Below are positions 8,959 to 20,689 of a stretch of DNA of 64,000 nt, piece by piece; the first letter of the stretch is position 1, and each line of letters opens with the position of its first letter. Position numbers and translations under genes: made by a program. This DNA is from Actinernus sp. WN-2022 (Eukaryota; Cnidaria; Anthozoa; Actiniaria; Actinernidae). The notes beneath the pieces are model-generated. The model saw nothing but the letters and a program-made list of their open reading frames with translations. It was not told the DNA's origin and made no database searches. The stretch covers positions 101,783,321 to 101,847,320 of the forward strand of contig JAOWCC010001634.1 in the NCBI GenBank assembly GCA_030867875.1, in the 5' to 3' direction.

Positions 8959-9055
8959 CTTCCCAAATAGTCCACACTTTATGGTACTCTCGATAGAGCA
9001 TAGACACCACGGCAAAGAACCAAAACAACATGAATGCCTTCTCCCCAAGGGTTCA

Positions 9056-9065
9056 CTTTTTTATA
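9056..9065 (-). promoter_or_regulatory. TATA box for the 931-residue gene
   Basis: The minus strand reads TATAAAAAA about 100 nt upstream of the ATG, directly in front of the CCAAT repeat array, as expected for an RNA polymerase II core promoter. Confidence 0.55.
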
Positions 9066-9084
9066 CATCCCGGATAGTTCCCCG

Positions 9085-9495
9085 GTCCGCCAATCCCCGT
9101 CCTGGATTTGATCTATAATCCCGGCCAATCCCGAGCCTATATTTGATCTATAAATTTCCGACCAATCCCGAGCCCGTATTTGATCTATAAATTTCCGGCC
9201 AATCCCGAGCCCGTATTTGATCTATAATCCCTACCAATCACGAGCCCGTATTTGATCTATAAATCCCGGCCAATCAGGAGCCCGTATTTGATCTATAATC
9301 CCTACCAATCACGAGCCCGTATTTGATCTATAAATTTCCGGCCAATCAGGAGCCCGTATTTGATCTATAATAGCGGCAGCCAATCAGCAGCCTGCCTATG
9401 ATCTATAACTGAGGAGGCGGGGCTTGTGACGTCACACATTCCTGTGACGTCACGGATTTGCTCTCGACCAATCAGGAGAGGGTATATGATCTATA
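9085..9495. repeat. CCAAT/GATCTATA tandem array in the element's terminal region
   Basis: About ten units spaced 35-38 bp each hold CCAAT, a GAGCCCGTATTT-like linker and GATCTATA. GATCTATA starts at 9110, 9145, 9182, 9219, 9254, 9290, 9325, 9362, 9400 and 9488. The units differ by a few bases. The array lies between the element's end and its first gene, so it is probably upstream control sequence and may be part of the TIR. The 88-bp gap before the last copy contains the twin CRE sites. Confidence 0.8.
9426..9453. promoter_or_regulatory. Twin CRE/ATF palindromes
   Basis: Two perfect GTGACGTCAC palindromes lie at 9426-9435 and 9444-9453, 18 bp apart. TGACGTCA is the consensus site of CREB/ATF factors, which drive early promoters of several animal DNA viruses. 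Function here is inferred from sequence only. Confidence 0.6.
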
Positions 9496-9513
9496 CTGGG
9501 CTCCCTTACTACT
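9496..9513. repeat. Right terminus of the first Polinton
   Basis: The plus strand ends CTCCCTTACTACT, so the element begins AGTAGTAAGGGAG when read inward. Polinton termini start with AGT, and the complete element in this window also starts AGTAGTA. The next bases, CCCGGC, would be the target duplication, but the partner end is outside the window. Confidence 0.6.
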
Positions 9514-10280
9514 CCCGGCCTACGAATTTGTTAGTAGTCTAGAACATAACAAGAATTTTCTAGCCCAAGTAACTTCATGTTGCAAAGTTTGGTGGAGGTA
9601 CGAATTTTTTAGGGATTCTTTTTTCCTTTAGGCAATTCTTAGGGAATGAAAATGTGTTGTTCTGACTCTATTGATCAGACGAATTGGGACGTACGAATAT
9701 TTTAGGGGAAACCTTTTAGTCTCCCCTTTCTTCTATAATTTTCTAGGGATTGAAAACAATTTTCTAGCCAGTATTTCAGAAAACAATTTTCTAGGGACAA
9801 TTTTTTTCAAATCCGAAAGTTTTAGGCTAACTTACTCTCCCGAACAGCTTTTTAACCGAAAACTTCGTTGGGTGCCCTTGTTAAATACATGATTACTGCC
9901 TCTAAATCTAATACAGGGATTCAGTAACATGATGGGAATGCTTTAAAACTGTCAATACTCCGTAAACTCAATCACTTTGCCTATTTATATTCATTGTATT
10001 TTTTAAAAAAACACTAAAGTAAACTGATTTATATCAGTGAAATTCAAATCTCTTGCTTTATTTATACGTTGATTCAACGTAAACAAGAAACGGCCGCGAT
10101 AGTTCTTGTCAGCTGAAGAATAAAGCGTGTCCGAAATATTTAACAATCCGCGCGTATGATCGGCCAAAAACAATTGCTGATTTTGAAACAAACAGTTTAA
10201 TAGATAAGGAAGCCGTCTATTAAAAGTTTCTTGGTAAAATACGCGGTTGTGAAAGTTATTTGATTTGATTTATGTCACTT
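9514..10280. other. AT-rich host flank without recognised genes
   Basis: No convincing coding exon is visible. A loose motif, AATTTTCTAGGGA, recurs between about 9550 and 9810. The rest is low-complexity AT-rich sequence. Confidence 0.4.
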
Positions 10281-10284
10281 TTAA

Positions 10285-12164
10285 GGTGGCCCGCGGCTAT
10301 TTATTTTGGCAACGGGGGTCTTTTTAAATCGCGTTTTTGAACAGCTAAACATTATCCGATTTCTGAGATTTTTGGAAGTTTTAATAAAGAATCCTCAAAT
10401 TATATAAAAAGTACAATTAGAAAGTGATTAACAAGGAATTGCTGAAGATATAAGCGATTTTCCAAAACGTCGTTTTTTAGGAAAGAGTGTATATTTCAAA
10501 ACCCAAAAGATGGATTTGTTCCATTTTACTTTCAACGAGTGCACAACCTCCAAGGTCTGTGACAGGCAAGTTTCAGGTTAATCGGCACCATACAAGTTTC
10601 TCAGCAAACGGCTGATCAATTTTAACCTTAAAATGTTATGCTCATGCATCTGATTCACCTGCCGGAGAAATATTACAGTAATAATTAAATCGTACATACC
10701 ATATGGAAATTCAATACCACTTGAAACTTCTGTGCGAAAGCCAAGAAGATCGGAAAACTGCAACTAACGTTATGCGGCAAACGAAGTAAGATAGGTTATT
10801 TCTGAATATTTGCGAAAATAGAGAAATTTGTATTCTTTCGGCGTCAAAAAAAATCACTCGTTTGTTTATCTTAAGTTCCTAATATGACTTACAGTAGCAT
10901 ATTTTAAAGTACCTTACGGAGTTTCAGCGCGCTTTGACCATACGCTTTTGAGAAATAAAGGCTGTAAACTTCAGCTTGTGCGAGACTTCTAAAATCTAAA
11001 TGCTTGGAAAACCCCTCATGATCGCTAAATTATTCAATGTGTTTGTTTTGAATTTCCGCACGGGTTCTGCCACTTGGGAATCGCGAGGCAAGGAATAATT
11101 AAAATTAATGTTGAAATTAAAATGAGGATTAATTTTGCAAGTGTAAGTAAGGTATTTGTAATAATAGTTCCAGGCTGAGTAATGGTTTGGTGCCAAGGAG
11201 TATCCTACTGTGGAAACGTTCTTCAAATGTCCTCCCCTCGTCGCTACTTACTACCAGGTGGACATAACACGCAACACCTGTTTCATGGGTTACTGCACAC
11301 AGCCATGAATTACAATGTAATCCTCATTTTAATTTCAACAATAATTTTAATTATTCCTTGCCTCGCGATTCCCAAGTGGCAGAACCCGTGCGGAAATTCA
11401 AAACAAACACATTGAATAATTTAGCGATCATGAGGGGTTTTCCAAGCATTTAGATTTTAGAAGTCTCGCACAAGCTGAAGTTTACAGCCTTTATTTCTCA
11501 AAAGCGTATGGTTAAAGTGCGCTGAAACTCGGTAAGGTACTTTAAAATATGCTACTTTAAGTCATATTAGGAACTTAAGAAAAACAAACGAGTGAATTTT
11601 TTTGACGCCGAAAAAATACAAATTTCTCGATTTTCGCAAATATTCAGAAATAACCTATCTTACTTCGTTCGCCGCATAACGTTAGTTGCAGTTTTCCGAT
11701 CTTCTTGCCTTTGGCACAGAAGTTCCAAGTGGTATTGAACTTCAATATGGTATGTACGATTTAATTATTACTGTAATATTTCTCCGGCAGTTGAACCAGA
11801 TGCCTAAGCATAATAGTTTAAGGTTAAAATTGATCAGCCGTTTGCTGAGAAACTTGTATGGTGCCGATTAACCTGAAACTTGCCTGTCACAGACCTTGGA
11901 GGTTGTGCACTCGTTGAAAGTAAAATGGAACAAATCCATCTTTTGGGTTTTGAAATATACGCTCTTTCCTAAAAAACGACGTTTTGGAAAATCGCTTATA
12001 TCTTCAGCAATTCCTTGTTAATCACTTTCTAATTGTACGTTTTATAAAATTCGAGGATTCTTTATTAAAAGTTCAAAAAATTTCAGAAATCGGATAATGT
12101 TTAGCTATTCAAAAACGCGTATTAAAAAGACCCCCGTTGCCAAAATAAATAGCCGCGGGCCACC
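10285..12164. mobile_element. 1.9-kb foldback element in a TTAA target
   Basis: The sequence starts GGTGGCCCGCGGCTATTTAT and ends in its reverse complement, with arms of roughly 900 bp and a short centre near 11130-11330. TTAA flanks both ends (10281-10284 and 12165-12168), the target of the piggyBac and Kolobok superfamilies. A second copy lies at 49501-51383. The arms contain a mirrored ORF of about 61 codons, but its changes between arms do not look selected. No transposase is present, so this is a non-autonomous element. Confidence 0.8.
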
Positions 12165-12168
12165 TTAA

Positions 12169-12761
12169 TCATTGTTTTCACTGGAAATCTAATAAATTAG
12201 CAATTTTTAAAACGTCATTCAACTATTTATTCCACAAACCCTCCCCCCCCTAAAAAAAGCAAAACAACCCCCCCCCCCCTCCCCCCCCCCCAAATGTATT
12301 TTTTTGCTTGAAAAATTAATTTTGCTCCGTCCGGGTAAGGGCGGTGAGCGACTGCAAATGAGTGATCGGTATTATATTTACCCTTCTGTTCATTTCAGCC
12401 TCTATAGCTAGTTCTACGATTCAGGAGAGAATCCAGGTTTATCGTATATACAATGAATGCCTTTAGTGTTCTTCTTCCACACCACACATTCTACTCAACC
12501 ACTTTCGTTACTTTAAAAAAGGAAAATTCTCAGCATTGTAAACAGACATTCAATTTGAATGCCATCTAAGTTCTTCAGTGACAAACGTTTGCCTATAAAA
12601 GGTAATTACAGCTTATAATTGAGAAGCTTTTCCGGCCCATGTGAAATCACCCCAGCGAGAGAACAAATGGTTTCGAACAAACTGGCAACCCAGGATAGAT
12701 CATCAGGATCATGCAGCTGGATATTTTTTCTTTAAAAATGCGTCATAATGTAGACAGTACC
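12169..12761. other. AT-rich spacer with C-rich microsatellite
   Basis: A low-complexity C tract interrupted by short A runs lies at about 12240-12292. I see no gene here. Confidence 0.4.
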
Positions 12762-12941
12762 TGTAGTGTTCACTGATTAGAATTGTCCGTCCACGTGACT
12801 ATTCCTTATATGTACACTGACTCCTTATATGGAGTATGATGAGTCTCGTGGCCAGAGGCTAGTTAGTTCGGAGCGGCCATTGTGAGAGAATAAAGTCTGT
12901 GAATCTACTGGAGCGTTGTTCATCTTTCTCACGATACTAAA
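12762..12941 (+). mobile_element. Solo LTR
   Basis: The 180-bp unit starts TGTAGTGTTC and ends GATACTAAA, one mismatch from the inverted form of TGTAGT. GTACC flanks both sides (12757-12761 and 12942-12946) as a 5-bp target duplication. AATAAAG lies 50 bp before the end. No internal gag/pol region or second LTR is adjacent, as expected after recombination between two LTRs. Confidence 0.55.
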
Positions 12942-12946
12942 GTACC

Positions 12947-13780
12947 GATAACCTAGAATGACATTTCTTAACCCAGAAATTGAGAGTAAACTTCAAGGAT
13001 TATAATTTAGAAACCAATTCTCTTTTGTTTATCTTTATATCTACTTGATGCAGACCGTATAATCACTGGCTCTCATGATTTTCTCAATGTCTACAATTAT
13101 AGGATATTTTCTACCTGAAGAAAGGTGCTTCTTTACTTTGGTCTTCTTGCTCAGTCTTACCGGTAATTCATCAAACTCGTGGGACTGCATGCTTTGCTAT
13201 TCCGGTTACATTCCATCAATCAATGCTTTGGTTGTTGATGGAGTGAAATTTGCCGACTTTAACAGTTCTGTTCAGTGTGGTTGGCGCTCACGTCTCAACA
13301 CAGCAAACTTCACAATATCTCCCTGATACATGATTTTCTGAAAGTATTTGTAGGACTGGACATCCTCTGGACATCTGTAGCATTTAGGAGCCGAGATCGG
13401 CTAGCTGATACGTACAGTCCCTTTGTGATCTGTTGCGGCATGCATCACGTCTTCGGGTTTTCATTGATCAGCTGAGGGTCACATGCGTTCTGGCACTGGA
13501 TAAACAGCACTTAATATATAGCCTGAACAGTGTAAAGACATCTTCCCATTCCTGTTTTCTGACCACCCGATAAGTGGTGGCCCTGTTGGTGAAATTTATA
13601 AGAATATGGGTGCCGCTTTGGTGAATACAACTTAAATTCACAGATTTTAATACCCGATGGCACCAGTCGGTCGACCAACACCTACATGAGGAAACCTTAC
13701 AATAGAATTGAATATCCCGCTAGGCGCGAAGTGTCAACTTTAACCAATCAGATCCTAGACTTAGTGTTATTTCAGGCGAG
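12947..13780. other. Unassigned sequence
   Basis: A minus-strand stretch around 13250-13400 is open for about 35 codons and looks like decayed transposon coding sequence, but I cannot name it. Nothing else is recognised. Confidence 0.3.
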
Positions 13781-13787
13781 CCGAATA

Positions 13788-15011
13788 CTACCCTGGTTCC
13801 AGAGGCCACAGTGACCGACGTAACCGAGTGGACCTGGGGTTGATAGCCAGATGTGGCCTCTGGGCTAATTGGGCCAAAGTCTCACTTTCATGAGTACAGA
13901 ATCTGTACTAGAAATCTGATTGGATGATCGCACCAACAGGTTTTGTAGGCATTTGTGATTGGTTAACGGACCTAAACCGGTTAGATTTTGAAAACAGGGT
14001 TTCAGCTGTCACTTTAGTTTGTCTCGGTGCTGTGCAGTTACTGAAGAGTTTATTTTTATATGGCGACTGCAAACTTCGAACGGCAATAAGTTTCGCGTTG
14101 AAAAGCTTGCCAAACGTCAAAATGTTAAAAGAAGTCCAAAAAGAAGCGATTATTAGCTTTGTGAAACGACGAGATATCACTGCTGTCCTACCAACAGGCT
14201 ATGGGAAGTCTTTAACTTTTCAGCTTATTCCGATCGCAACGGCTCTGAGCCAGTCAAATGTAAATTTGTGATTTACACAAACCTCAACTTTCGCACTTTT
14301 CGGTTTATCCTTTGAGGGGACAACAAGATCGACATGCACAACAAGCTCGAGTTGATTTGGTCGTGATACTCAGGAATGGACAGGATATTTCGTTGGGTTG
14401 GTTCGATCGTACCGTGGTGAATTGCCTTTGCATCGTTTCACTCGACAGGCAAATCCCTCTTCTTGATTTTATTTCCCTCTACCAGCAGTGTTGCAGAATT
14501 ATAAGTTTCTCGGTACCTCAGCAGATCTTTCAGCTAGAGATTTTAGAACTTTCCACTGATCAGTCGTTGCTTCAAGTTTTTCAAGCTCCCGCTTGCATTT
14601 CGAGCAAATGATCTAAGAAATGAACTCTTCCTGGATTACTTCAATCCCAAGCAGCGCCGTCAACCTTTCGGCTACTTTCTCCTTTAGAGGAATGTTGTCT
14701 TTGTCGACCAGAAAATGGAATATATATAGTGCACGTCCAGCAAATCTCTTTTTCACGGGGGTTTTAGAAGTTATCCGTAACACGAGACAAGTTTGTTTTG
14801 AATTGTATTTCGAACCGGGCATTCACGAACATGTCACGTAGCTGTCAAAACAGAAAATCCTGTTTGACTGAATATTTGATCCTCTCATTAGCATATCCAA
14901 CATGGAAGTGAGATTACTACCCAGTTAGCCCAGAGGCTTGTCGCTTCGCTCCTCATAGGAGACTCGTCGCTTCGCGACTCGCAACTTTCGAGCCTCTGGT
15001 AACCAGGGTAG
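13788..15011. mobile_element. TIR element carrying a helicase gene fragment
   Basis: The ends CTACCCTGGTTCCAGAGGC and its near reverse complement form the TIRs. CCGAATA is repeated at 13781-13787 and 15012-15018 as a 7-bp target duplication. The inside holds a RecQ-like helicase fragment and no transposase, so it is non-autonomous. A 7-bp duplication fits the P or hAT groups only loosely; the superfamily is not settled. Confidence 0.65.
13924..14271 (+). pseudogene. RecQ-like helicase fragment captured in the TIR element
   Basis: The 115-codon ORF contains QKEAIISFVKRRDITAVLPT and GYGKSLTFQLIP, matching motifs 0 and I (Walker A) of RecQ-family DNA helicases. The rest of the helicase core (DEAH box, motifs III-VI) is missing or out of frame. 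It lies entirely within the TIRs of a mobile element, so it looks like a transduplicated piece of a host or transposon helicase. Confidence 0.6.
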
Positions 15012-15018
15012 CCGAATA

Positions 15019-15940
15019 CTGGCGCAAACCGAATAACAATTAAACGTCACTTAAATTTCAGTTGGACGCTGGCATTTTAGTGAACTCTGCTTTTATATTC
15101 TTACAAGCCTTATTCTACGAACCTTCAGGATTCCAGCCGGCATATCGAAAGTAAGTATTCATAGCTTTTGCCCTATGAAAGCGAAAATTTCACTGCATTA
15201 TTATTTATGTTTTAGGTTAGAGAAAACGCGAATTGTATAATTTACCGGATCACTGTACCACGGCGTGTGAGTCAGTGTGAGTTCCTTCGCATAATCTCGA
15301 CCGGTTCCCGTCCCATTTACCAAAGAAAACCAAAGCTCCTTAATATATTAGATCAGTTCATAATTTAAAATGATTCCATACAAAGTACGTTAATAGGTCA
15401 TGGTTCTGAAAATAATAGACAATCAAGATATGAAAACATCTACTGGGGGTAACTACCAACTGGAAAGTTCAAAATCGAAATCTATTCAATGAATCGGATG
15501 TAAATTTGCCTCCTTTATAAGTAGCCTGAACCACTACGCCGTTCAGATTCCCAGGCTAGCTTATAAGCTACAATTCACTGACTTTATCCGTGCTAAAATA
15601 GAAAGTATTTGTTTTGAATCATGTATGAGTTGAATTATACTTTCCTATCCAGCATTTAATTGGACTTCCAGTCACTTTAATTATCTGGTTATTATTAGCC
15701 TTGACAGCTTTAACACTTAACGAAATTAGCTAGCTGTGCCACATAGTGTAACAACGAATATAAAGTTGAATAGTTTTCAGAATATCTGTCAGTCTTAAAT
15801 ACCTATTTTCTCTTTTCAGAAAATTGTTGCTAATAGAGCAGAGAAGATGGAAAACTAAAGAAAGCTGTATGTGTAGATTTGGTCTTGCAATTGCCGAACA
15901 TAAATAGCTTAGTTTGTAAGTTCAGCACTTGTTTAACTTA
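15019..15940. other. Unassigned AT-rich sequence
   Basis: No long ORF, RNA gene or TIR pair is recognised in this stretch. Confidence 0.35.
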
Positions 15941-18148
15941 GGGGCGGACCATTAGATTATTGATGGAGGGTTGCGTGAATTTTAGTTGCTCGATATTTTT
16001 TTTCTGATTCTAGCGCTGCACGATATTTTTTTAAAGCACCATGACCTTGCACGATATTTTTTTCTGAACTTACCTAAATATTTTTTCAGTTATATTAATG
16101 CAATATATTTTGTACCAACAATCCTATAAATTGTTTTAGCGCGACTGCTTTTTTACATTGCACGCACTCCCGCTCGCTCAAGTAGCATTCCTGGTTGGGC
16201 CTTGGAAATTTAAGAAAGCCACAAAATTAATGGAAAAAGGCCAAAACAAAGCATGGATATTCTGTGGCTGACAAACAGGCTAAGAGAAAAAGGAGAAAAG
16301 GACAGTCAAAGTAACAAAATCAAGAAATCACCACATAGATATCTGGCCTCTATCCGAGCAGAAATGATGAAACACAAACTGGTCCCACTATGGATAGTGA
16401 TGCTGAGTGGGTTACAGAGGAGGAGGACTAATATTAGTACCAAAAACCTAACATTACCATTTATATTTCATATAAATATTTCAACTTGATCTCATTGTAT
16501 CTCTCTTCTTGTGTATAAACCTGCGAACATTTATAACCCGGATCATGCGTACTGTACGAAATGTCGGCCGACCTATCGGTCGCGGCCGACGTATCGGTCG
16601 ACATGTCGACCGAAGGTCAGCCGATAGGCGCCGAGGGTCGGCCGAGAGTCGACCGCTACTCGGCCGAGACTTGGCTATTCTGTATGTCGGCTGAGCTCTT
16701 TATTTATTTCCCAGCCATGCGCTTCTGCATAATACTCCGATTGGAGTGCGTGGAGCATATATTAGAATTAGAACCGAGCCCTTCAGTAAAAATTTGATGC
16801 TTATTAATAAATCATAGCGACCCCAATATTTTCAAATGTTATTTTATGTCGAATACTGGGAGCCGGCGCGGGGTTTAAGTATCGATGAATTCATTGGAAT
16901 AGTTCGGCCTATACATGTGTCAGTATTAGTCGCGAATTTAAATTGACCCATTTATATGAATCGTTCGCTGCTTAGCTTAGCGATGCGGCTAACTTCCTCT
17001 CGTATAAATAGCCCTATTGTTGCTACCCTATTCCAGATTCAAGGCGAAATCTCCTCTTCAGATTAAAAAAAATCGGTACCCTGTTACAGACCAAAACGGT
17101 GCGATATAGCGATTTATATACGTAATCGATCTTGCGCGAGCGGATGTATAAAATACACTAAAAAACACATTAAGATATTAAACGTTGCATTTGACAGGAT
17201 TTCAATGAGTCACTATGAGAGATTTAATTATGTAAAGGAAAATTTTATACCGCAACAGAAAGGAATATTACTATACTTAAAACTGAATTATATTCAATAC
17301 AGTAAACCTTTCAGATAAAAAAAATCCAAAAGAGTCACTGTTTATTTGAGTGAAAACAGTATCCAGAATAGTTTAATTATAACTTAACATCCCACCGATA
17401 CCCCACCGACATATAACCGACACCTTACCGATATACCACCGATCCACTATCGGCCGACACAAACACAGCAGGAGGGGGGAAATCGACCGACGTGTCGGCC
17501 GACACACGACCGACATGTCGGCCACCCCTCGACCGACCTGCGACCGACAGTCGCCCGCGGATCAGTCGACAGTCGGCCGATATTTCGGCCGATATGTCGG
17601 CCAACCATCGACCGATACGTCGGCCAACATTGCGTACAGTACACATGATCCTATAACCCTATATCCACTAGCCCAGCGAGAAGTCATCGTTTACCAGATA
17701 ACTTCTTTCCGAAATATATACAGTTAATACAGGGTAAGTTTTGTGGTTAAGGTTTTGGTTTCGATTTATGAGTGCATGTGAAGTTTTGCGATCGATCGTC
17801 CCATCAGTTTATCTGCTGTCTTGATTACGGCCATCTTGGATAATTTACATATGTTGACTGATTCCTGGTAAACAGTCTGTGTGATCTTCAGATCTGTATT
17901 GGGTTTCCTGTGGAAATTGTTCATAACAACCGAACCAGTCTTCTTCCCTGGTTTATTTCTTTGCCTTTATTAATTTAATTTGTAAGTGCGTATGAGACCA
18001 GCTAGTGCTTGCTCGATATTTTTTTTCTTGATTTTTGTGTTGCTCGATATTTTTTTCCGATAGAAGAGCTTGCTCGATATTGTTTTGGGGATTTGCGCAA
18101 CCCCCCCCCCCCCCCCCCCCCCCCATCAATAATCTAATGGTCCGTCCC
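15941..18148. mobile_element. TIR element interrupted by a second element
   Basis: The left end GGGGCGGACCATTAGATTAT is mirrored at the right end, followed by GATGG and a C/G tract. Each subterminal zone has three copies of TGCTCGATATTTTTTT-like motifs, in the same direct orientation at both ends. I see no clean target duplication. Another element (16540-17651) is inserted inside, leaving about 1.1 kb of this one. No transposase is visible. Confidence 0.6.
16540..17651. mobile_element. Element with CGGTCGAC-rich inverted repeats, 8-bp target duplication
   Basis: TATAACCC occurs at 16532-16539 and again at 17652-17659. The ends GGATCATG and CATGATCC are inverted, followed by GTACTGTACG-type palindromes and about 150-250 bp built from short permuted words such as GGCCGAC, CGGTCG and GACATGTCGG. 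The centre is AT-rich and non-coding. The 8-bp duplication suits hAT-type elements. Confidence 0.65.
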
Positions 18149-19060
18149 TTAGTTAAGGTTATATCAGAAAGTGCCGAACATAATCAAGAAATAGTTAAGC
18201 CATTCCTAAGGGCTAAACTATAGAATACCCGTTCACTCCACGTAGGTCATAGAATCACAGTGCCACCGATGTCACAGGAAATTTGCAGCCCTAGGAAATT
18301 TTCACTCCCCGGTGCAAATTTCCTGTGACAGGAAGAAGAAACCATTTAGAAAGCTAATCTGCCTCGAGAAGAAGGGCACCGGGCAAGAGTTTTTACTACT
18401 GATTCAGTACTGTGCGTATAGAGGACGGACCGAAGTCTTTGGAGTATTTATTGAGGTAACGAGGTCATGCATTCTGTGTTTGACCTTCCTTTGTTGTTCC
18501 AAGGTTGTATTAGTCGCTTGCGATACAACCTATACCTACCTTATAACAATACAACTACGTTGTGCTGGTAATGATTCATTAAGGAACGAGAGAAGGAAAA
18601 TATTTTTCATTCGGATGAGTTTGCGAAGTAGAATGAAAATGTATTTTCCTGCGGTGTGAATAACATGAATTCGCACGTGGGTATTGAAGCCCTATGTATA
18701 TAATTAAGGCTTCTGGACATCAATGTTTTTCATCCAGGTTTTCGTTCGACTAGATACAGCATCACTTATAACGGTAAATTTTTATTGTTTTTTTTTCTAA
18801 TATTGATGATGTGTGCTAGACGGTTTGAATAGTTTACTCATTATGCCAATTAATTGTTTGTTATGTGCTCATACTAATTCAATTTCATTGTTCTGTGTCA
18901 CCAGTCTCGCGTGAAGCCTTGTGTTTTTAAACTGCGGCTATGTACGTAGAGACCGCTAGAGCAGCTCATTGATGGCCGTGTCTTACTCAGCAATATCTTT
19001 TTAGAGAGGAGGCTGGATAAGGAAAAAAAAAGGGATTAATTATTTGCCATAAGTGGCTCA
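18149..19060. other. Unassigned sequence with a small hairpin
   Basis: CACAGGAAATTTGCA and its complement form a hairpin at about 18258-18332. No gene is recognised in the remainder. Confidence 0.35.
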
Positions 19061-19131
19061 CTTGAGAGCAAGTATCGTGAGAATTCAGATATGAGAATGT
19101 AAGTTATCAGATTTTAATTAAGTAGTTTCCC

Positions 19132-20400
19132 CCTGAATTGTGGAATTCAGAGACTATATAAATGTATGTTCATTGGCTTCAAGAAAACGTTGAAGCTATT
19201 GAAATTAGAAGCAAATGTTTTTTTTCCGCAAAGTGTGAGTTGGCATTGTTACGACAATTGTTATCATTGCTGTTACCATTGTTGTTCGGTTATCAATATA
19301 ATTATTTAATGCGTTGTGTAGGAAAGTGTTGTAATAACAATATTTGTTTGCAATATAGACTTTACACACAATCATATTAACATTATTAATAATAACATGC
19401 AGACGAATTCTTATCGTTACTAACATTCAGACGAATTGTTCTTGTTTATTACATGCAGTTAAATTCAGAGAATAAATTAAAGGCTCACTTGTTGGAGCAT
19501 GCAAGTCGCTTTTTATCTGAATTGTGGGAATTCAAGAGACGAGAATGTATGTCATTGATATGATTCAAGAAGGTGTTGGAGCTATTGAAATTAGAAGCGG
19601 AAGGTTTTTTTCGCAATGTAAGTCAATATTATTGACCAAGCCGTTTTTCTCTGAATTGTGAAAACTCGGAGATGCGAATATGAATATTGTCAAGGTTATT
19701 GGCTCTCCCGAGAGGAATCGTTTTTCCGGCCCGAATTGTGAGAATTCAGAGACAAGATGATCCATTTTCTTGGTGAGATGACAAGAAAATTAAGGTTGAA
19801 GCAAGAAAAGGTCAGGACATTTAGTATCTATAGTACTATATATATAATTATGAAGCAAAGTGGATCTTAAGGTTATCGAGAGAACCTTTAAATTTCAAGA
19901 ACATAGTAACAAGATTGTAAGATCGACAGCTAGCTAGTCCATGAGGTTGACAAATTCGCAGACTAGATTTGAGACTAATGGCTCACTCTGAGAGGAAGCC
20001 GTTCTCACTGAATTGCGAAAATTCAGAGGCGAGAATGTATAGCATATGTACGAGGCTAACGATTCATCCGCCGGAGCAAGTCGCCGTTACTGGATGGCGA
20101 GCGATTCAGAGGTAAGAATGTATTGCATCAGACTATGACAAGGCGTGAACGCTATTGTCTGCACTGAATTGTGAGAATTCAGGGGTGACGATGTAAGACA
20201 TGAGGCTAATGGCTCTACTGAGAGTGAGCCGTTGTCACTGAATTGCGAGAATTCAGAAGGGAGAAGGTCATTATAGCATTCATCCGACGGACGGGTAAGC
20301 CGTTACTGAATTGCGAGCGATTCAGAAGTAAGAATGGATGGCATCAGGCCAAGATTAAGCTGTTGTCACTGAATTGTGGTAATTCAGGGGCGACGTAGCG
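19132..20400 (+). repeat. Hairpin-forming diverged satellite array
   Basis: Units contain CTGAATT-GTGAG-AATTCAG, a perfect 7-bp stem with a 4-5 nt loop, followed by AGGCGAGAATGTA and then GAGGCTAATGGCTCA and AGCCGTT-like words. Stems start near 19132, 19517, 19651, 19732, 20008, 20090, 20164, 20238, 20306 and 20369. In the right half the spacing is 63-82 bp. Several units carry paired changes or small loop changes while the stem survives. No coding potential is seen. Confidence 0.65.
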
Positions 20401-20541
20401 CTGTCTCGCACTATAGACTATAGTAGTAGTAGAGGGATGGAATTAACCGTTTTTTGTGGCGTTATGTTAATTTTTGTGGCGCTCTCATTAATTCAGATGA
20501 CGTCACGGTTATATTGTCTTGGACTCATGAATGAAATGTGG

Positions 20542-20680
20542 TGAATACATAATTAGGAGGTGAATACATTATTAGGGGGTGAATACATAATTAGGGGGCG
20601 AATACATAATTAGGGAGGTGAATAAATTAAATGCGGAGGAATACATTAATTGCGGAGTAATACATTAATTGCTCGTAATT
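20542..20680. repeat. Short tandem repeat of GTGAATACATAATTAGGGG
   Basis: About seven imperfect 19-21 bp units based on GTGAATACATAATTAGGGG degrade rightward into GGAGTAATACATTAATTGC. Confidence 0.7.
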
Positions 20681-20689
20681 CTGAGATCA

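Larger units (their letters stand above)
1..9513 (-). mobile_element. Polinton/adintovirus-like element, right-hand part
   Basis: Eight consecutive minus-strand genes carry the Polinton/adintovirus morphogenesis set: packaging ATPase, adenain-like protease, major capsid, pX/pVI-like protein, two penton-like proteins and a retroviral-type integrase, plus one large unknown gene. The right terminus reads TACTACT at 9507-9513, so on the coding strand the element begins AGTAGTAAGGGAG. The complete element in this window starts with the same AGTAGTA heptamer. The block is GC-rich against the AT-rich flank. No DNA polymerase is visible; it probably lies before base 1. The left end and target duplication cannot be checked. 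All visible ORFs except the edge-truncated ATPase are open, so the copy looks young or active. Confidence 0.85.

Noticed and set aside
9085..9495. CRISPR-like array
   Set aside because: Units of 35-38 bp have no unique spacers and lie in an animal virus-like element; they are promoter-type tandem repeats.
10578..11871. Mirrored 61-codon ORFs in the foldback arms (also at 49794-50072)
   Set aside because: They are arms of one palindrome, so an ORF in one arm appears in the other automatically. The amino-acid changes between arms are mostly non-synonymous and one of the four arms is broken, so selection for a protein is not supported.
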